Of a DNA stretch of 11,106 nt, positions 1 to 9,178 are shown in pieces. Source of the stretch: Auxenochlorella pyrenoidosa. Taxonomy: Eukaryota > Chlorophyta > Trebouxiophyceae > Chlorellales > Chlorellaceae. The stretch spans positions 398,417-409,522 of the forward strand of contig KQ482007.1 of the NCBI GenBank assembly GCA_001430745.1, written 5' to 3'. The notes under the pieces are model-generated. The model was given only the letters and a program-made list of their open reading frames with translations, was not told the DNA's origin and did no database searches. The position numbers and the translations under genes are program-made. How positions within the stretch are numbered: position 1 is the stretch's first letter; every line of letters begins with the position of its first letter.

Positions 1-2786
1 GGGTCGACGTGTGTGTGTGTGTGTGTGTGGGGGGGGCCGGCGGCGGGAACCGCCGGAGGGGCTATGATCGTGGGACTCAAAGCCTTGACGTTGGGGGCTT
101 GCGCCCAGCTGATGTGGCGGCGGTACTTGCTCAGCTGCACTAGCCTGCTGTTGAAAACCCAGGTGCCTCCAGTGCAGAGTGACTGGTGGCGGGAGGCTGC
201 CGCTGCTGCCGCGAGCATATTTGGTACAGACGGCCAGTAAAAGAGGGGCGGCGGAGGGAGGCGGCCCCCACCTGCCGTGTCGAGCGTGACCTTGATGCGC
301 AGGCGCTGCTCCCCGCCCCACTGCATGCAGTGCTCGATCACCACGGCGGTCCTGCGGGGGCAGGCCGGGCGGAGGTGAATGGCTCTCATGCCACTGGGGC
401 AGGCACGCAGGCAGGCTGGGCCTGCTGCAGGAGGCCGCGCCTGCTGAGGGAACCTGCTGAGAGAGGGCTGCTGTGGGGGCGACTGCCATGGCGTCCGGCA
501 TGAAAGCAGGCACCTCGAGGGTGCCGGCTCGCCCGCCCCCACCAGTCAAGCTCCGGCTGCTCCTGCTCCGCCAGCGCCAGCACATCGACGTCGGGCCCCT
601 CCTCCTCGCCCTCCTCATCCTGGTGCAAGGAAAGGACGCAAGTGGTTGTCCCGTTCATGAACATGCAGCAGAACACATAATCAAGCGAGATAGCGCATGC
701 AGGGCTGTACCCTCTGCCATGCACGCGTGCCTGCCCCGGGCCTCAACGCCCATTGGTTGCGAGCCCGCGCACGCCAAGCTGCTCGCCGTTTCGACACAGC
801 CTGGCTGCACACCTCCCGCCTGCAGAAACTCTAGCACGCTCTCCTGTGTGCTGTGTGCTGTGTGCCAGCCCATGAGGACCCCCCGCCGGCGCCCCAGGTC
901 GCACCACCCTGTGCCCCCCCTCACCTCGCCCTCCCCGGCAGGCTCTGCCTCGTCATCCAGCAGCTCGATTGAGTCTGCAGCAGGGGGAGCAGCCAGAGCC
1001 GCCTCCAGTGCTGCTGCCGCCGCCGCCGCTGCCTGCTCGTCGAACTCCACCTCCTCCTCCTCCGGCAGCTGGGCGGGGGAGCCTGGGGGGTGGTGGGGTG
1101 GGGGGTGGGGAGTGGGGGGTGGGGGGGGAGGGTTGAGGGGTTGGAATAGCAGCAGTGGCTGAGCTTGGAGACTGGGATGACGGGGAGCGGGTGGGACGCG
1201 GGAAGCGAGCAACGGCAGGCCGCCCTGGGCAGCACCACATCGCGGCGCATGCACCAAAAACGCCCCTGCGCCCACCCACCGGCCCGGGCCAGCCCCAGCG
1301 TGCCCTTCCATGCTAACAACGCCTCACCCATCGCGGCCGGCCCCAGGCTGTAGCTGCCGCCGTCGAAGACCACCAGCCCATCCTGCTCGTGCGTGATGCG
1401 CTCCTCCTCCCAGCACTCGGCCACGCCGCCGCGCACGCTGGCCGCGGCGTCGGGCAGAGAGCAGCCCGGGAACTGCACCGGCAGCGGGGGAGGAGAAGGC
1501 GCGTGCTGGAACAAACGGCACATGAAAGGGCTGAAGCAGGGCTCGTACTGATCGCGCAGCGGCAGGCAGCGCGAGTGCTCGCAACATGCACGACCCTTTG
1601 TGCCTGCTGTTCGAGCACCCAACCGCCCGCGCTCACCGCCAGCTGCCCTCCCTGCGCCATCTCCCGCTGCAGCCCCTCCTGGCTGGCGGCACGCGCCACG
1701 TGCCTGCAGGGCAATGCCAGAACACGCAGTGGCAGCTGGGACCAGCCCTGAAACATGCCTAGGCGCTGGGCTCCCGTGCGCAAGCCTGCAGCCCTGCGCA
1801 CAAGCACATTTCAGTGTGCATGGCTGCCGCAGAACCCGGCAGGTGAGCAGAGCCCAGGGGCGGTACAGTTCACCTCTGGCGCCAGCCTGTCGGCCGGCAT
1901 CAGGCGGTGCCGCCCACCTGACCACGCTGTCGACGCCTTCGTCATCCACCTGCCGCTGCTCCACGCAGCACTGGTGCAGCACATGCAGCGGCTTGCCGCG
2001 CTCATCCAGCGCCAGCGGCTCGGGCTGGCCTGCAGCAGGAAGGGAGGGAGGGAGGGTGGGGGGTGGGGGAGGGCGCAACCAGGCTCGAGGCGGTTGCCGA
2101 GATCTAAAAAAGCCGGTGGCTGCCTGCTGCGCTCATCCACGCCTGGTGCCGCTCGCTGATGGCCAGGAAGGCAGGCAGGCGGGCACGAGGTGCCAATTCT
2201 CTGCTGCGCTTCCTTAGGCACAAAGTTGAATTTCCCAGCTGCGTTCATGCCCCCACCCACGCTGCCTGGGGCCACAGCCCCCTGACCAACCTGTGGAGGG
2301 GCTGTATGCCGCGGTGATGCCGCACCAGAGGCCGTTGGACACGCCGCAAAAGGTGGCCCACAGCGGCTCCGGCATGCGGTCCGAGCTGCTGATGTCGGAC
2401 AGCACGCGGGAGGCCAGCGACGGCACCAGGCACGGCACTTCTGCTTCCTGCTGCTTCTTGCGTGGCTGCTGCTGCTTGTTGCCGGCAGGTTGGGCACCCT
2501 TGCTGCTGCTCCCGCCGCCACGTTTCTTGCCGCCGCCACCGCCGCCACGCTTGCTGCTGCTCGTGCTGCCGCTGCCGCTGCTGCGCCGCTCGCCACCTGC
2601 CGCGCAGCGCACAGCAGGCAACCTGCCTTGGCTCCTACCAGTGCGCAATGGGCAAGTGCAGGCAGCTGCGCTGCCTGCAGCAGTGGGGTGGCGGCGGTGG
2701 CAGTGGGCAAGTGTGGCGGCAGAGGGCACCGGCCGTGGGCGGCGGCAGAGGGCAGGGCCATAGGCACGCAGTCGGACCAACTGCAT
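1..2786 (-). CDS. DUF3598-like, probably plastid-targeted protein; 8 exons seen, 3' end off the window
   Basis: Exons on the minus strand: 2786-2291, 2029-1918, 1703-1637, 1547-1328, 1082-925, 619-543, 351-272 and 166 to about 1. All introns are GT-AG and every phase closes, giving about 458 residues so far. The ATG at 2786 is the first in frame after a stop at 2823-2825; its context is weak, and Met138 is an alternative. Residues 1-65 are Arg/Ala-rich and poor in acidic residues, like a chloroplast transit peptide (RLPAVRCAAG region). Residues 66-115 are a Gly/Ser/Lys/Gln-rich linker. The core starts at PLWATFCGVSNGLWCG followed by YSPSTG, resembling the 'GEWxGxFTxxSPxG' opening of DUF3598. 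LVVFDGGSYSLGP resembles its 'FFENGAFSQG' strand, and EHCMQWGGEQRLRIKV its 'RRLRLVxLF' strand. After GSYSLGP comes an insertion with EEEE, eight Ala in a row and a further acidic stretch (exons 5-6). Exon structure is well supported by reading frame. The family call rests on remembered motifs and is moderate. Exon 7 donor (TG|GTGGGG) and exon 8 acceptor (GGAG|GC) were chosen by phase. The (CA)n tract near the edge suggests exon 8 ends before position 36. Function is unknown. Confidence 0.62.
9..36. repeat. (GT)10 microsatellite followed by G8
   Basis: Ten GT dinucleotides (9-28) run directly into eight G (29-36). On the strand of the gene lying here this reads as a C run followed by (CA)n, which looks like intron rather than protein code. 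It is the main reason to think exon 8 of the DUF3598-like gene ends upstream of it. Confidence 0.9.
1084..1140 (+). repeat. G-rich tract in an intron (G-quadruplex-prone)
   Basis: The plus strand carries about ten runs of three or more G separated by one or two bases (T, A, TT) inside intron 4 (1083-1327) of the minus-strand gene. The transcript therefore carries a C-rich tract directly before the acceptor of exon 5, where it probably acts as the polypyrimidine tract. G-quadruplex formation on the plus (template) strand is inference. Confidence 0.75.
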
Positions 2787-3278
2787 GCACTTTCGATGCC
2801 GAATGAAGAAAATCTGCAGGGCTCAACCAGAAGGGGACGCAGCACAGCCAAGTATTTTCACCTATGGAGTGAGCCAGCATAGTGCCGGCACCGCGCTATG
2901 CTCGTAATGTTCTACAAAGCGTGCGGTAGCAATGCCGGTCGGCGCTGTGAGAAACTGAGTCCTTCGACTGTCGACACGTGTCCCACTCCATGCGTCGAAC
3001 GTCTCGGCGGATCTGCTGTCCCGATCGCCGTTGCCATCGTTGCAAACGCCGATCGCAGGTGCAGGATCACTTTCCGTGCCAGAAGCAGGTGCGCTGTTTT
3101 TTCCTGGCTGTCTGTGTTCCGCAGGCTTCCGAAACTCTCTCAGAGGTCCTGAACAAGCATAGTGAACGCATGGAGGAGCACCGCCGCCATCTCTCATGCT
3201 TGTCGCGCTCTTGCCACTGGCGCCACCGCTGCCGCCCCCGCCAAGCGCACGCTGCCCCTGCCGTTCCCACTGTGCAGG
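2787..3278. promoter_or_regulatory. Divergent intergenic region between the DUF3598-like and TMEM14-like genes
   Basis: These 492 bases separate two genes that read away from each other, so they should hold both promoters and both 5' leaders. Base composition is less GC-biased than in the genes. No TATA box or other recognisable motif was found. The right end (ccactgtgcag, ending at 3277) is a good splice acceptor one base before the TMEM14-like ATG, so the plus-strand leader may contain an intron. The open frames crossing this stretch look like chance. Confidence 0.5.
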
Positions 3279-4218
3279 ATGTACGACTTCTGCCTGACCC
3301 CAATCTATGCTTTCCTCCTCGCGGTGGGCGGCGTGGCTGGATACCTGACCAAGGGCTCGACTGCCTCGCTGGGTGGGTGGGCATGGGTGTGGTGGGGTGT
3401 GGTGAAACTGTTGCCGAACGCAGGCAGGCCTTTGCTGTCAACGAGACATTCGAGCCTGGTGATCGAAGATCGTGCACCTGGAAGCACAGGCGCTCTCCTC
3501 TGAAAAGCTTTAATCAATGTGCATGGCTTCTCCTCGGCGCTGCTCTGGAGATGATGCTTGCCGTGTGCTGCCCTGTCGCTCTGGTGCAGGCGGCGGCCTG
3601 GGGTCGGCGGTCGTGCTGTCGGTGTGCACCTACGTCTCGCTGCAGGCGTACTACAAGGGACAGCTGTGCCGGCCCGCAACCTTTGTCTCGCTGGGTGGGT
3701 GGGTGGGGCAGCGGGGGTGGCCACACTTTCAAGCATCGCTCATGACTGCTTTACAGTACCTGCCCGTCGTGGATGACTGCTCACTGCTCACTCCTGCACC
3801 AACTCCTGCGCCGTCTGCTGTGCCTGGCTGATTTGGCTACAGTCATCAGCGCGGCGCTGGCCTGGGTCATGTGGCAGCGCTACACCCGCACCGGCAAGCT
3901 CATGCCGGCGGGCATGGTGGCGGGGCTCAGGTGCGATGGGTGCACTGTGTGGTGGGCCAGAGCGCTGCGAGCGGCATGCAGGCGTGGGGCAGCTGCAACT
4001 GGTAGCCGCGAGCACAGGTGCCAGCCGTGGCCTGTGGCCTTGCTGCGGCACCTGTAGCTGGCCGACTTGCGTATCCCTGCAGGCGACCTTTCCTTACCTT
4101 AATCTTTCTTTTCCTCCTCCCGTCACGCCGACCCTCGTGCAGCGCTGCCATGGCGGCCTTCTACATCTGGAACTTGCTGCTGTTCAAGCCCAACCTGCCT
4201 GCGCCCAAGCAGCATTAG
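3279..4218 (+). CDS. TMEM14 / fatty-acid-export (FAX) family small membrane protein, 4 exons
   Basis: Exons 3279-3372, 3590-3694, 3843-3930 and 4143-4218 join with closed phases into 120 residues, the usual size for the family. The start MYDFCLT matches the MHDFC start typical of the short plant FAX proteins (FAX5-7 type, without transit peptide), which fixes the initiator. Four hydrophobic segments are visible: residues 7-25, about 35-53, about 61-77 and about 86-110. The family signatures are YL-KGS-ASL-GG (residues 22-34), QRY-TGK-MPAGMV (around 78-92) and a short basic C-terminus ending PAPKQH. TMEM14/FAX proteins (Pfam Tmemb_14) sit in plastid, mitochondrial or ER membranes. Plant members are linked to fatty-acid or lipid export and animal TMEM14C to porphyrin movement. 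The exact substrate here cannot be read from sequence. Lack of a plastid leader favours the ER or endomembrane group (inference). The acceptor directly before the ATG suggests a leader intron. The 3' end faces the UBL-WLM gene 231 bp away. Confidence 0.9.
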
Positions 4219-4449
4219 CCTCCCGTGCATCCTGCAGCAGCAACTGCTGGAGACTTAGAGACCTGCCATACAGCACTCGCAACAGAACTGCCTTTTCCTT
4301 GCCATGTACTGCACCTTGTGTCATTGATTGCCCAGCCAGCAGAGCAGGCTGTGCACATCAGGTCGCCAAAAACAGCAGCATGCGTTGCACGGATTCGTTT
4401 CAAGTTGCGGCGTCCAGCGCGACAGCCTCTCTGGCTGCGGCCTACGGGG
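4219..4449. other. Convergent intergenic region
   Basis: This 231-bp gap lies between the stop of the TMEM14-like gene (TAG at 4216-4218) and the stop of the UBL-WLM gene (TAG, minus strand, 4450-4452). It must contain both 3'UTRs and polyadenylation sites, which may overlap. The chlorophyte TGTAA signal does not occur on either strand in the gap. Nothing else is recognised. Confidence 0.6.
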
Positions 4450-7081
4450 CTACCGCTCCAGGGCCGCCACAGCCGCCTCCTTGGCCTCGGTGGCTGCATC
4501 CCGGTGCCCCAGCCCCTGGACCTCCTCCCCCGCTGCCACCCCATTCTCTGCCGTGCCAGGCAGCGGGGCTAGCCGCGAGGCCTCGGTCTCCCGGTACGTC
4601 TTCTCTGGGCCCAGCTCTATGCCATATGAGGGGGGCTGCAGCGAGAGGTCCACAGCCACCACCTGGGGCCACGGAAGGCGCATGGCAGGAGGGCAGGAGG
4701 TCTGGCGGCAGCAGCACGGGTGCAAGGCTCGATGGCATGTGCTTCTGAACATGCATGCATGCAAACATGACAGACATCGTGGTGGCATGCATGCAACCCA
4801 GCAGTGCAGCAGCCAAGAAACAAGTGCAGGCAGCTGCCCTCACCTTGGCCTCCTCCAGGGTGCCATCCCGCTGCCGGTACAGCACCCTGTCGCCCTTGCT
4901 GAAGTGCTGCTGCTGCGGTGGCTGCTGGCTGGCCGGGCTCGGCCTTGTTCCCAGCCCTGTGCGCTGCATCGCCGCCTCGATTGCGGCCTGCCGCGCATCT
5001 GGTGGCGCAGGGCCCCCGCTGCCTGCTGCCCCTGCCAGCTGACGTAGCGTCTGGCCACTGCTGGCCGCGGTCTGCTGCATCACGGTCACCCGCTCGGGGG
5101 GCAGGTCGTAGCCGACGCTGCCCTCAAAGGCCGGCCCTGCAGGGGCGCACGGAGCAGAGATGCATGACTGGTTTCCCCTGCGTCCTGTTCAATGGCTGAG
5201 CACGCTCCAGCGCCTGGTATGCTAGACATCACTCACCTGCCAAGCTGCGGGCCGCAGCGCCGCGCCAGTCAAAAGCATCACACTCCCGCCGCAGCTGCGG
5301 CAGGCAAACATGTGAGGGCTGGTAAGATGCCGTGGACGTGAAAGAAACGCTGGTGGCAAGGGCAACCAGTCATGGCAAGGGTCTCACAGACCAGCAGCAC
5401 ACAGCTTTCTGCGCGCGTCTGCCTGCCCTCGTGCCAGGCAGCACTGTGCTTCCTGCCACTCCCGCCCACTCTAGAGTGGCCCGCACCCACCTGGCTGTTC
5501 AGCTGCTTGAAGTTGGCATCGTGCTCGCTCCACACCATGTGTGCAAGCTCGTGAAGCAGCGTCTCGCGGATGCGGTCGTACCGGCGGAAGCCTGCGGGGG
5601 CAGGGCGAGGACAGGAGCGTGTGAAACATGGGAGCACTGCCGAGCAGCGTGCGTGGGTGGATGCCGATCGCATCAGCAGAACGCCCAAGCGCGTGTGGGC
5701 TGCCGACGAGATGTTGGCGAATCAGCCGTGTGCTGCGGCACTGGGGGAGCAACGCAGCGCATGCCCACGCAGTCGCCTCTCTACCCTCGCAGGCAGGCCT
5801 GCAGCCCCTCCTTGCGCAGCCAGCAGCCCACCTTTGAGGTCGTCGGTGCGCAGGCGCAGGCTGATCTCCTGCCCCTTGTTGATGTTCACGCCCAGGATGC
5901 ACACCGGGCTGATGCCCACCTTGCCCTCGGGCGGCATCTCGCTGCGGGGCGGCAGGGGAAGGGGGTGTCGCAACCGAGGCAGGGAGCGGCGATGAAGGTG
6001 CTGCATGCTGGAGCCCTGGCCTGCCTGGCCGGGAGTGCTGCCTGCCCCTGACGAGCGTGCCCCCGGAAACAGATTGCAGCACCAGGTCGCAGGCATCCCG
6101 CCTGTCCAGCAGCAGGACGCGGCAGGGGCACAGCGCCGCGCACATGCTGCCAACGCGGATGAGCAGCGGCAGGTGCTGGATGCCCCGCCACCCGGTGCAG
6201 CCTGACATGGTGGCAAGCCCACCTCAGCAGCCCGACATCCCACTTCCACTTGTTCATTACACCCACAATCCCAGGGTCCGAGGCCAGCCTGCGGGGGGAC
6301 AGGGGCTGTGAGGGTCGACGGGGCCCGCACCTGCGTGCAGCAGCCAACAGGCAAGCACCTCTCTGCAGCGCACACGGGCCCTGGCGAGGAGCAGACGCCC
6401 CACTTGTGCAGCAGGCCAGAAGCCCCACCTGTGCAGCAGCTTGAGCGCTTCGCTGGGCGCCGGTGCAAGCCCTGGGCGCTGCCATGCCTGGAAGGCCCGG
6501 AAGCTGTGCTGGCCCTGCTGTGCCCCGCTGCCCGCCGCCGAGCCGCTGCCGTCGACCAGCCCGGCACGGCGCAGGTCGCGTCGCAGCTCGTGGTCGAACC
6601 CAGCAGCACGCTGCGCAGCGCCTGCAGCTTCGGCGGCCGCCACGGCCTGCACCGCAGCGGCGGGTGATGCCATCATCTTGACGTGCATGCCCGGACGGAT
6701 GCCTGCGAGGGGCGGACGGGGCGGCAGGGCGCTGTGTGTGCGCCAGTGGCATGAGAACAGGGAATATGGGTTGGAGCGGCGTACCGGCCCAGCCTGCGGG
6801 AGCCCCGAAGCCTGACCTGCCTCGGCCAGCGGCAGGTTGCCGGCCTCGCCCAGGCGCACCACCCCGCGCGTTGGTGGGGGCAGGAGCAGCTTGATGGTGG
6901 CGAGTGCTACTGCAAACTCCTGTGCCAGTGCCTCTGCCAGCTGTGCGGCTGTGCCACTCAGCGGCAGGGCCACCTCCGCCGACCGCTTGCCAAACGACAC
7001 GGTGAGCGGCGGTGGCGGCACTGACTTCCCCCCAGGCCCCGCTGCCTGCGGGTGCCTCGAAGCCGTGGGGGCTGCCGACAT
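4450..7081 (-). CDS. Ubiquitin-like + WLM domain zinc metalloprotease (Wss1/SPRTN-related), 8 exons
   Basis: Minus-strand exons 7081-6817, 6702-6429, 6288-6223, 5941-5832, 5591-5491, 5294-5237, 5136-4844 and 4662-4450 join with closed phases into 459 residues. The ATG at 7081 is the first in frame after a stop at 7127-7129 and has G at -3. Residues about 25-100 look like a ubiquitin-like fold (LTVSFGKRS... to IRPGMHVKMM). The WLM domain spans about 150-310: VMNKWKWDVGLL, then ILGVNINKGQEISLRLR, then TLLHELAHMVWSEHD with zinc ligands H252, H256 and H262 and catalytic E253, then FKQLNSQLRRECDAFDW. Downstream are SGQTL and DARQAAIEAAMQR, typical of the region after WLM. Residues about 369-428 (FSKGDRVLYR...PPSYGIEL...RETE..RL) form a small Tudor-like module. 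Wss1/SPRTN proteases cleave proteins crosslinked to DNA and work with ubiquitin/SUMO and Cdc48. The UBL-WLM order matches the plant group I recall as WSS1B (Arabidopsis) and a fission-yeast UBL/WLM protein. I see no PUB domain. Nuclear action is inferred from the family. All catalytic residues are present. Confidence 0.9.
4750..4795. repeat. Paired CATGCATG palindromes in an intron
   Basis: Intron 7 (4663-4843) of the UBL-WLM gene holds CATGCATGCATGCA at 4750-4763 and GCATGCATGCA at 4785-4795. The CATGCA core is also the plant RY element, but the intronic position and the recurrence of GCATGCA-like words in other introns here (for example around 8053 and 8666) favour simple sequence drift. 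Confidence 0.55.
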
Positions 7082-7607
7082 TGCACCAGGCGTTCTGAAG
7101 AGGCTCAAATGGGGGGGAAGGATCGCTCAAGGACGAGGGGGAGAGGAGGAGTTGTGTGAAGACAGCGGCCGCGCGATCGGGGGCTCCTACGACTGCCAGA
7201 TTATCAAACCAGACATGAACAAGGTCGAGAAAGCTTGGATCGCCGCAAAACATCCCTCGCCTCAACCAAGTTCCCACTTCCATGCAAGTCCATGCTGGTT
7301 GCGTTCCAGGCCCATCTCTAGCCTTCCAGCCATTTTGCTCATCCATTTGACAAGCTACCGTCGACCGGCCGTGTGCCCCAGCCTTCCAGACCCCTCCATC
7401 TCCCGCATCCCCCGCATTCGCCTCCCAGGCCGCAGCAACAACCCCACCCAGGCACCAGTGAGTTTCTCGTGGGATGGCGGCCCCAGAGGCGGCAGCGCCG
7501 CCGTTCAGTCTGGGCAGCCGTGCCTCAGCCGCTTCTCCTTGTCCGTCTGAGCGGTGACAGCGCTCAGAGACTAGGCGCTGGGTGCTGCCGAACGACCCGC
7601 TGAATTG
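7082..7607. promoter_or_regulatory. Divergent promoter region between the UBL-WLM gene and MBF1
   Basis: The two genes read away from each other, so promoters and leaders for both lie here. No coding exon can be supported. The part from about 7360 to 7600 is C-rich and pyrimidine-rich on the plus strand and may be the MBF1 leader. No TATA box or known motif is evident. Confidence 0.5.
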
Positions 7608-7766
7608 ATGGCCTCCAAGCTCATGGCGGCGGTGCCAGTGGCGCCGCCTCGGGTGGCACTGCTGCCCTTGCTTGTGGGCGCTGGCACTCCGGCCCCGCTG
7701 CAGAGGTCATTCCAGCAGCGGCAACTCCAGCGCCCGCGCTCGCTCACTGGGCGCGCCAGTGTGTAG
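7608..7766 (+). other. Upstream ORF or possible first coding exon of MBF1 (52 codons)
   Basis: ATG at 7608 opens 52 codons ending in TAG at 7764-7766. The product starts MASKLMAAVPVAPP and is rich in Ala, Leu, Arg and Gln with no acidic residues, resembling an organelle-targeting peptide. A possible donor (CCA|GTGTGTAG, intron from 7759) would join to the acceptor at 7882-7883. The A at 7758 plus TG at 7884-7885 then recreates an in-frame ATG, so this ORF would fuse to MBF1 as a 50-residue extension. Alternatively a donor at CTT|GTGGGCGC makes it a terminated upstream ORF. The sequence alone cannot decide between these, and chance is also possible. Confidence 0.35.
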
Positions 7767-7888
7767 CTGGCGCTTCTGCCGCTGGTGGGCGGACGAGCTG
7801 TCTGCCCACCCCGCAGTGCACCCAGCTTGCAGCCCACTCATGCTGACCTCCGTCCCCTCGCCTTCCCGCTGCTGCCTGCGCAGTGAAC

Positions 7889-9178
7889 ATGAACGGCAAT
7901 CAGGACTGGGACCAGGTGGTCATCCGCAAGAAGGCGCCCACCAGTGCCGCCGCCAAGAACCCCACGGCAGTCAACGCCGCCATCCGCGCGGGTGGGCGGC
8001 TCATGGCAGCTGCCAGCAGCCACTCTTGGTGCACCATGCAAGCACGTGATGCATGGCGGCGTGCTGCATGGGTGCATGCTGCGGCTGTCTCTACTGACCG
8101 CACAGTGCGACATCCTTTGCCCTGCATGCTCAGCTGCTCCTCACATCCCCGCCCACTGGCTGTGCCCGTTGCAGGCGCAGCAGTGGAGACCGTGAAGAAG
8201 CAGGGCATGGGCAATGCCGCCGCGGCACGCGGCCCCATCAAGAGCGCAGGTGAGCTACACTGAAGCTTGGCCGCAAGCTGTTGGCTGTGGCTAGCTGTGG
8301 CCACTCGTGGGTGATGCTACATTGGCCCGCTCCCACTGGCGTTGCCGCTCCTTCTCAAGGCCATCATATGCAGTCTGCGGTGCTGCTGCTTTCTGCCGGT
8401 GCCCTGTGCGTTGCCACCCAAAGCCCCGCCCTGCCCGCACCTTCCCTGCCGCAGTCAAGCTGGAGAACGACACCGAGACCTTTGAGCACGAGCGCGTGAG
8501 CAGCGAGCTGAAGAAGCAGATCCAGTCGGCGCGGCTGGCCAAGAAGCTCACGCAGGCGCAGGTGGGCACGACGCCGCTGCCAGCTGGGGGTAGGGCTGAC
8601 GGGTTGCGAGCACCAGGAGAGCGCATGCCGAGGTGACCCAGCCGTTTGGGTGCTGGAAAGCCGGCCTGCATGCATAGCGCCGGCTGGACTGGGATGCATG
8701 TGCTAGGTGCCCACCTCCCAGCCGCCTCTATACAGTGCGTTCATCCTCGCCAGCTCTCCCCTTGTTTACAGTCTCCCTGCCGTTCCTGCGCCTGGCCGCT
8801 CTCTGCCTCGCAGCTGGCCCAGATGATCAACGAGAAGCCGCAGCTCATCAACGAGTACGAGAGCGGCAAGGCGATACCCAACCCGCAGGTGCGCTGCACA
8901 GGGCTGGTGCGTGCGCTGTGTGTGCCGCGCAATGGACATGACTTTGCTGTATGGCAATCAGGCGCGTTTGGGCAGCACGCAAGCAGGGCGAATTGCTGAT
9001 GCAAAGTGTCAATTGGTATGCCACCATGCTCAAATGTTCTGTTTGCGCAACCTCGGTTGTGCCAGCGACCCAGCCATTTATGATGTGCTTTCCCGCCTTT
9101 CTTGCTTGCTCGCAGATTCTGTCCAAGATGTCGCGTGTGCTGGGTGTCACGCTAAAGAAGAACCCCGGCAAGAAGTGA
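7889..9178 (+). CDS. MBF1: Multiprotein bridging factor 1 (transcriptional coactivator), 5 exons
   Basis: Exons 7889-7991, 8175-8249, 8455-8561, 8814-8888 and 9116-9178 join with closed phases into 140 residues, the normal MBF1 length. The N-terminal MBF1 domain is clear: QDWDQVVIRKKAPT (residues 5-18), then NPTAVNAAIRAG and AVETVKKQ. The linker KLENDTETFEHERVSSELKK (61-80) leads into the Cro/C1-type helix-turn-helix, with LAKKLTQAQLAQMINEKPQL, then NEYESGKAIPNPQ, ILSKMSRVLGV and a Lys-rich tail. MBF1 bridges TATA-binding protein and basic leucine-zipper activators in the nucleus. Eukaryotic homologues also act in stress response and in ribosome-collision frame maintenance. The ATG at 7889 gives the conserved start and has A at -3. 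It sits six bases after a consensus acceptor (cctgcgcag, ending 7883), so transcription begins further upstream and a leader intron or N-terminal extension is likely. The helix-turn-helix is intact; nothing is missing. Confidence 0.95.

Noticed and set aside
386..542. Reading exon 6 of the DUF3598-like gene through to the stop near 386
   Set aside because: After ELDW the frame turns into low-complexity Arg/His/Ser residues. A donor in the same phase as the next clear exon (351-272) gives a coherent protein, so the extension is treated as intron.
921..2078. Continuous 385-codon open frame on the minus strand
   Set aside because: It contains genuine exons 2 and 4 of the DUF3598-like gene but reads through introns. 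The stretches between them are low complexity, and the spliced model restores exons 3 and 5 in other frames.
3936..4748. 270-codon open frame on the plus strand
   Set aside because: It crosses intron 3 and the last exon of the TMEM14-like gene out of frame, then runs antisense to the UBL-WLM gene. Its composition is Pro/Ala/Arg rich with no domain.
7082..7108. Longer N-terminus of the UBL-WLM protein starting at 7108
   Set aside because: The codon at 7106-7108 is TTG, not ATG. The first in-frame ATG is at 7081, and an in-frame stop lies at 7127-7129.
5886..7346. Open frame of 486 codons on the minus strand
   Set aside because: It overlaps the UBL-WLM exons in another frame, has Ala/Arg/Gly/Pro-biased composition and no recognisable domain. 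It is a product of high GC lowering stop frequency.
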